This document shows, piece after piece, positions 40,322-42,326 of a stretch of DNA of 42,326 nucleotides. Positions within the stretch are counted from its first letter, which is position 1, and every line of letters starts with the position of its first letter. The translations under genes were made by a program, and so were the position numbers. The notes under the pieces were generated by a model. That model did not search any database, was not told the DNA's origin, and saw only the letters and a program-made list of their open reading frames with translations. Source of the DNA: Nitrospiraceae bacterium (GTDB lineage: Bacteria; Nitrospirota; Thermodesulfovibrionia; UBA6902); contig QZJG01000002.1 in the NCBI GenBank assembly GCA_003599275.1, positions 1 through 42,326 of the forward strand, written 5' to 3'.

Positions 40322-40501
40322 CTACAATATTTTTCCCCGCCTGCTGAAAAACTCGCTCAGGGCGACCCTTATGACGCCGCCCCGGGACCAATTCTGCCCG
40401 GTCTCTCCCGAGTATTCTTCCGCAACTTCTTTCAGCGCTTCGAGGACTTCTTCTTCGAGGTAGACCGTGGTCTTGATTAATTTTTCCTGATCGTCAGACA
40501 T
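40322..40501 (-). CDS. 59-residue ribbon-helix-helix (CopG-like) protein
   Basis: A short frame starts at ATG 40501 behind GAGGAA and ends at TAG 40322. The product (MSDDQEKLIKTTVYLEEEVL, then EALKEVAEEYSGETGQNWSR and GGVIRVALSEFF) has the ribbon-helix-helix order: a beta strand (KTTVYLEEE) followed by two helices. It is probably a dimeric DNA-binding repressor or an orphan antitoxin. No toxin-like frame accompanies it. It is encoded on the strand opposite to ccdA and to the futalosine hydrolase, and its start is 48 bases from the latter gene's start, so it could regulate that divergent gene. Confidence 0.75.
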   Translation of the reverse strand: MSDDQEKLIKTTVYLEEEVLEALKEVAEEYSGETGQNWSRGGVIRVALSEFFSRRGKIL

Positions 40502-40531
40502 GGTTTAATTCCTCAAACTGATATTTTATTT

Positions 40532-40537
40532 TATAAT
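40532..40537 (+). promoter_or_regulatory. -10 box upstream of futalosine hydrolase
   Basis: TATAAT lies 12 bases before the ATG at 40550. The intervening ACATCACACATT contains no ribosome site, so the leader would be only about 6 bases. No convincing -35 hexamer is visible. Confidence 0.4.
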
Positions 40538-40549
40538 ACATCACACATT

Positions 40550-41284
40550 ATGAAATTTCTCGTGTTGTTGTCATCGATGCCTTTTGAATCGGAAATGGTC
40601 TTTTCCCGTATGAAAAACGTCCGTACCTCTGAAATTGGAGGAAAAAAATATTATAAAGGGAGGCTCGGCGATCTTGATTTACTCGTATCCAATACGGGCA
40701 TCGGCAAGGTAAACGCGGCCCATTCAGCAACATGCATTGCTGAACGTTTCCCGGTGAGAGGCATTATCAATATCGGCGTCGGAGGCGCTTGTCCCGGCTC
40801 AGGGCTTAAAGTTGGAGACATTGCGGTGGCCTCAAAAGAAATATACGGAGACGAGGGGGTGACACTCTCAAGAGGCTGGAAAGATATGAGAGAGATAGGA
40901 ATTCCAGTAGTGAAGGTTGGGAACAGGAAGTATTTCAATGAGTTTCCGGTGGACAGGGCTTTTTCAACAAAGGTCATAAACGCACTCACCGGTCACAGGT
41001 CACTCGTAACTAAGTCCGGCCCCTTTGTCACAGTCTCTTCGACTTCGGGCACTTCCCCAAGGGCAGCCGAACTTGGGAAACGCTTTAAGAAGGCAATCTG
41101 TGAAAATATGGAAGGCGCGGCCATCGCCCAGGTCTGCATCATTTATAAAATACCCATGCTTGAAATACGGGGAATAAGTAATATTGCCGGCGTGCGGGAC
41201 AAGAGAAGATGGGGCTTGAAACTCGCTTCGGAGAATTGTCAGAAGGCTTTATTGACTTCTTTGGCCGTTATTAATATAGTGTAG
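40550..41284 (+). CDS. mqnB: futalosine hydrolase
   Basis: This 244-residue nucleosidase cleaves futalosine to hypoxanthine and dehypoxanthine-futalosine in the alternative menaquinone pathway. It belongs to the MTA/SAH nucleosidase superfamily: VSNTGIGKVNAAHSATCIAE, INIGVGGACPGSGLKVGDIA and the catalytic region CENMEGAAIAQVCIIYKIPM, LEIRGISNIAGVRDKRRWGL. The YGDEGV motif and the WGLKLA ending separate MqnB from MTA/SAH nucleosidase. No other mqn gene lies in the window. A TATAAT box close to the start suggests a nearly leaderless mRNA. The neighbouring ribbon-helix-helix gene is divergent. Confidence 0.88.
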   Translation: MKFLVLLSSMPFESEMVFSRMKNVRTSEIGGKKYYKGRLGDLDLLVSNTGIGKVNAAHSATCIAERFPVRGIINIGVGGACPGSGLKVGDIAVASKEIYGDEGVTLSRGWKDMREIGIPVVKVGNRKYFNEFPVDRAFSTKVINALTGHRSLVTKSGPFVTVSSTSGTSPRAAELGKRFKKAICENMEGAAIAQVCIIYKIPMLEIRGISNIAGVRDKRRWGLKLASENCQKALLTSLAVINIV

Positions 41285-41313
41285 ATATTATTCCGGATCA
41301 AAAGGAGAAGACC

Positions 41314-41595
41314 ATGAAAAAAATTATTATCGTGATGCTGGCTTTAGTTATTGTTTTTACATCGACGGGGGCATTTGCAAAGGAACGACCCGAAGCAGTG
41401 AATATCATGGGGGACTTATTTATCATGAGGCCCCTGGGCTTCTGTTCTTTTGTTTTAGGGACCGCCGTCTTCATTGTTGCCTTGCCGACTGCCGCGATCT
41501 CAAAGAGCACAAAACAGACTGCCGACGTCCTTGTCGGGGACACTTACAGGTTTACGTTTACGCGCCCGCTTGGGGAAATCCCGTCGGGGTTATAA
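41314..41595 (+). CDS. small membrane protein of unknown function
   Basis: This 93-residue protein starts at ATG 41314 behind AAAAGGAGAAG. It has an N-terminal export signal or first membrane segment (KKIIIVMLALVIVFTSTGAFA) and a second hydrophobic stretch (PLGFCSFVLGTAVFIVALPT). The tail RFTFTRPLGEIPSGL is polar and ends in a conserved-looking FTRPLG. If the signal is cleaved after AFA, a short protein with one membrane segment remains. I do not recognise a characterised family. It follows futalosine hydrolase on the same strand by 29 bases and ends 28 bases before the convergent nitroreductase gene; no terminator is visible between them. Confidence 0.7.
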   Translation: MKKIIIVMLALVIVFTSTGAFAKERPEAVNIMGDLFIMRPLGFCSFVLGTAVFIVALPTAAISKSTKQTADVLVGDTYRFTFTRPLGEIPSGL

Positions 41596-41623
41596 GATAT
41601 CGGGTTTGTAATTCACCGGTAAA

Positions 41624-42127
41624 TTATTTCCTGGCAAAAACAACCTGCTCCAGTCCCTTCCGGCTGCCCCTCCCGCCCTTTTGTGCAGGATAACCGAGGG
41701 CAATTACAGCCATGAGCTCAAGGTGCTGAGGACCGCCGGTCAATTCCAGTATTTTATCTTTACTCTTCAATATCTCGCCAAGCCAGACTGCGCCGAGCCC
41801 CAACGAGTGAATTGTCAAAAGCATATTCTGGATGCATGCCCCGATTGCCTGGCAGTCTTTTGTCCTGTCGTAGCTCAGGGAATTATCGAGGAACACAGCG
41901 ATCAATACATTCGCGCTTAAGACAATTTCAGAATAATGGGTCAGACCGGAGATTTCAGTTTTCAGGTCCTTGCCTTTTATGACAGCGAACTTCCACGGCT
42001 GGTTGTTCATCCCCGAAGGCGCCCATGTGCCCGCTTCGATTATCTTGTTGATAACTTCGTCAGCTACCGGCCCTTCAGTGAACCTTCTGATGCTGCGGCG
42101 TGTTTTAATGATTTCAAAAATGTCCAT
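41624..42127 (-). CDS. nitroreductase family protein
   Basis: This 167-residue FMN-dependent oxidoreductase has the N-terminal MDIFEIIKTRRSIRRFTEGP, then AGTWAPSGMNNQPWKFAVIK and the C-terminal LGLGAVWLGEI region of the family. Such enzymes reduce nitro compounds, quinones or flavins with NAD(P)H; the natural substrate is not predictable. At 167 residues it belongs to the short subfamily common in anaerobes. The start lacks a Shine-Dalgarno sequence. Upstream, a TATAAA on the minus strand about 30 bases away could be the -10 box. It is convergent with the small membrane protein gene. Confidence 0.88.
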   Translation of the reverse strand: MDIFEIIKTRRSIRRFTEGPVADEVINKIIEAGTWAPSGMNNQPWKFAVIKGKDLKTEISGLTHYSEIVLSANVLIAVFLDNSLSYDRTKDCQAIGACIQNMLLTIHSLGLGAVWLGEILKSKDKILELTGGPQHLELMAVIALGYPAQKGGRGSRKGLEQVVFARK

Positions 42128-42231
42128 GGAGCAGATACATCTTAATTGAACATTTATAATTTGGCAATGCCGGTTTTTAGTCAGGTCGGACCCATTGCCT
42201 GCTAACAGTCTGCTGAAAAAGTATTTTGGCT

Positions 42232-42326
42232 GTCATTGCGAACCCTTCGCGGGTCATTCTGAGCGAAGCGAAGAATCTCGTCTTTACGCTCTGGGTAAAC
42301 TCCGTGAAGCAATCCGCTTCTATATT
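42232..42326. repeat. repeat cluster at the window end (ATTCTGAGCGAAGCGAAGAATC type)
   Basis: GTCATTGCGAACCCTTCGCG (42232-42251) is followed by GTCATTCTGAGCGAAGCGAA (42253-42272) and then GAATCTC. The second unit is a near-complete match to the reverse complement of 39470-39496. The segment ends in GTGAAGCAATCCGCTTC, so the cluster may continue beyond the window. The rest of this gap (42128-42231) holds no gene that I can see. Confidence 0.7.

Overview
The window reads as about 42 kb of chromosome from a Gram-negative, probably anaerobic or microaerophilic bacterium. Heptosyltransferases, an O-antigen ligase and UDP-glucose dehydrogenase indicate an LPS outer membrane. FliK-like and FlhB-tail genes suggest motility. 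A futalosine hydrolase indicates menaquinone made by the futalosine route. The three-gene, ferredoxin-rich glutamate synthase, the short B12-independent methionine-synthase-like protein and the abundant small palindromic repeats together suggest Nitrospirota (Thermodesulfovibrionia-like) or a Desulfobacterota-like lineage. That placement is inference from gene content, not from a marker-gene search. No rRNA, tRNA, CRISPR array or insertion sequence was seen.

Layout. 1-6.3 kb: an ammonia-assimilation block with a split glutamate synthase (amidotransferase, FMN/Fe-S synthase, GXGXG-GltD fusion), then the P-II regulator, then a textbook sigma-54 promoter in front of a 43-residue cysteine-rich protein. 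6.3-9.5 kb: a FliK-like/FlhB-tail pair, prfB with an intact programmed +1 frameshift, and a secreted cytochrome P460. 9.6-10.2 kb: an AT-richer MazEF-type toxin-antitoxin pair. 10.2-13.5 kb (minus): HflX, whose reading frame has no standard start codon at its conserved N terminus, then a membrane TPR protein and a PHP phosphoesterase. 13.5-24.2 kb (minus): an LPS/polysaccharide cluster (asparagine synthetase, GT9, CgeB-like transferase, O-antigen ligase, GT4, WaaE-like GT2, heptosyltransferase I, DUF3108 protein, UDP-glucose dehydrogenase). 24.4-26.6 kb (minus): superoxide dismutase with two small genes, and an RNase Z-like hydrolase. 26.8-31.3 kb: GalT, a 1029-residue cytosolic GAF/PAS histidine kinase and a single-domain response regulator. 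31.4-38.4 kb: a DD-carboxypeptidase, then a tightly overlapping run metE-core/tmk/holB/ricT/metG. 38.4-42.1 kb: MOSC and MogA/MoaB proteins, CcdA, a ribbon-helix-helix protein, futalosine hydrolase, a small membrane protein and a nitroreductase.

Two themes cut across the window. First, several families of short, GC-rich or purine/pyrimidine-skewed inverted repeats sit in most of the longer gene gaps. They have also entered coding sequence: one is read in frame inside asnB and one appears to be inside metG, one forms the C terminus of the GT4 transferase, and one forms the C terminus of the MogA/MoaB-like protein. Second, several genes have no Shine-Dalgarno sequence but carry a TATAAT-like hexamer 5-6 bases before ATG, which suggests leaderless transcription.

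The observation most worth following is the sigma-54-controlled small Cys-rich protein next to P-II. Its cysteines fit a CX2CX2CX3C ferredoxin-type pattern, and I do not recognise it as a known family.
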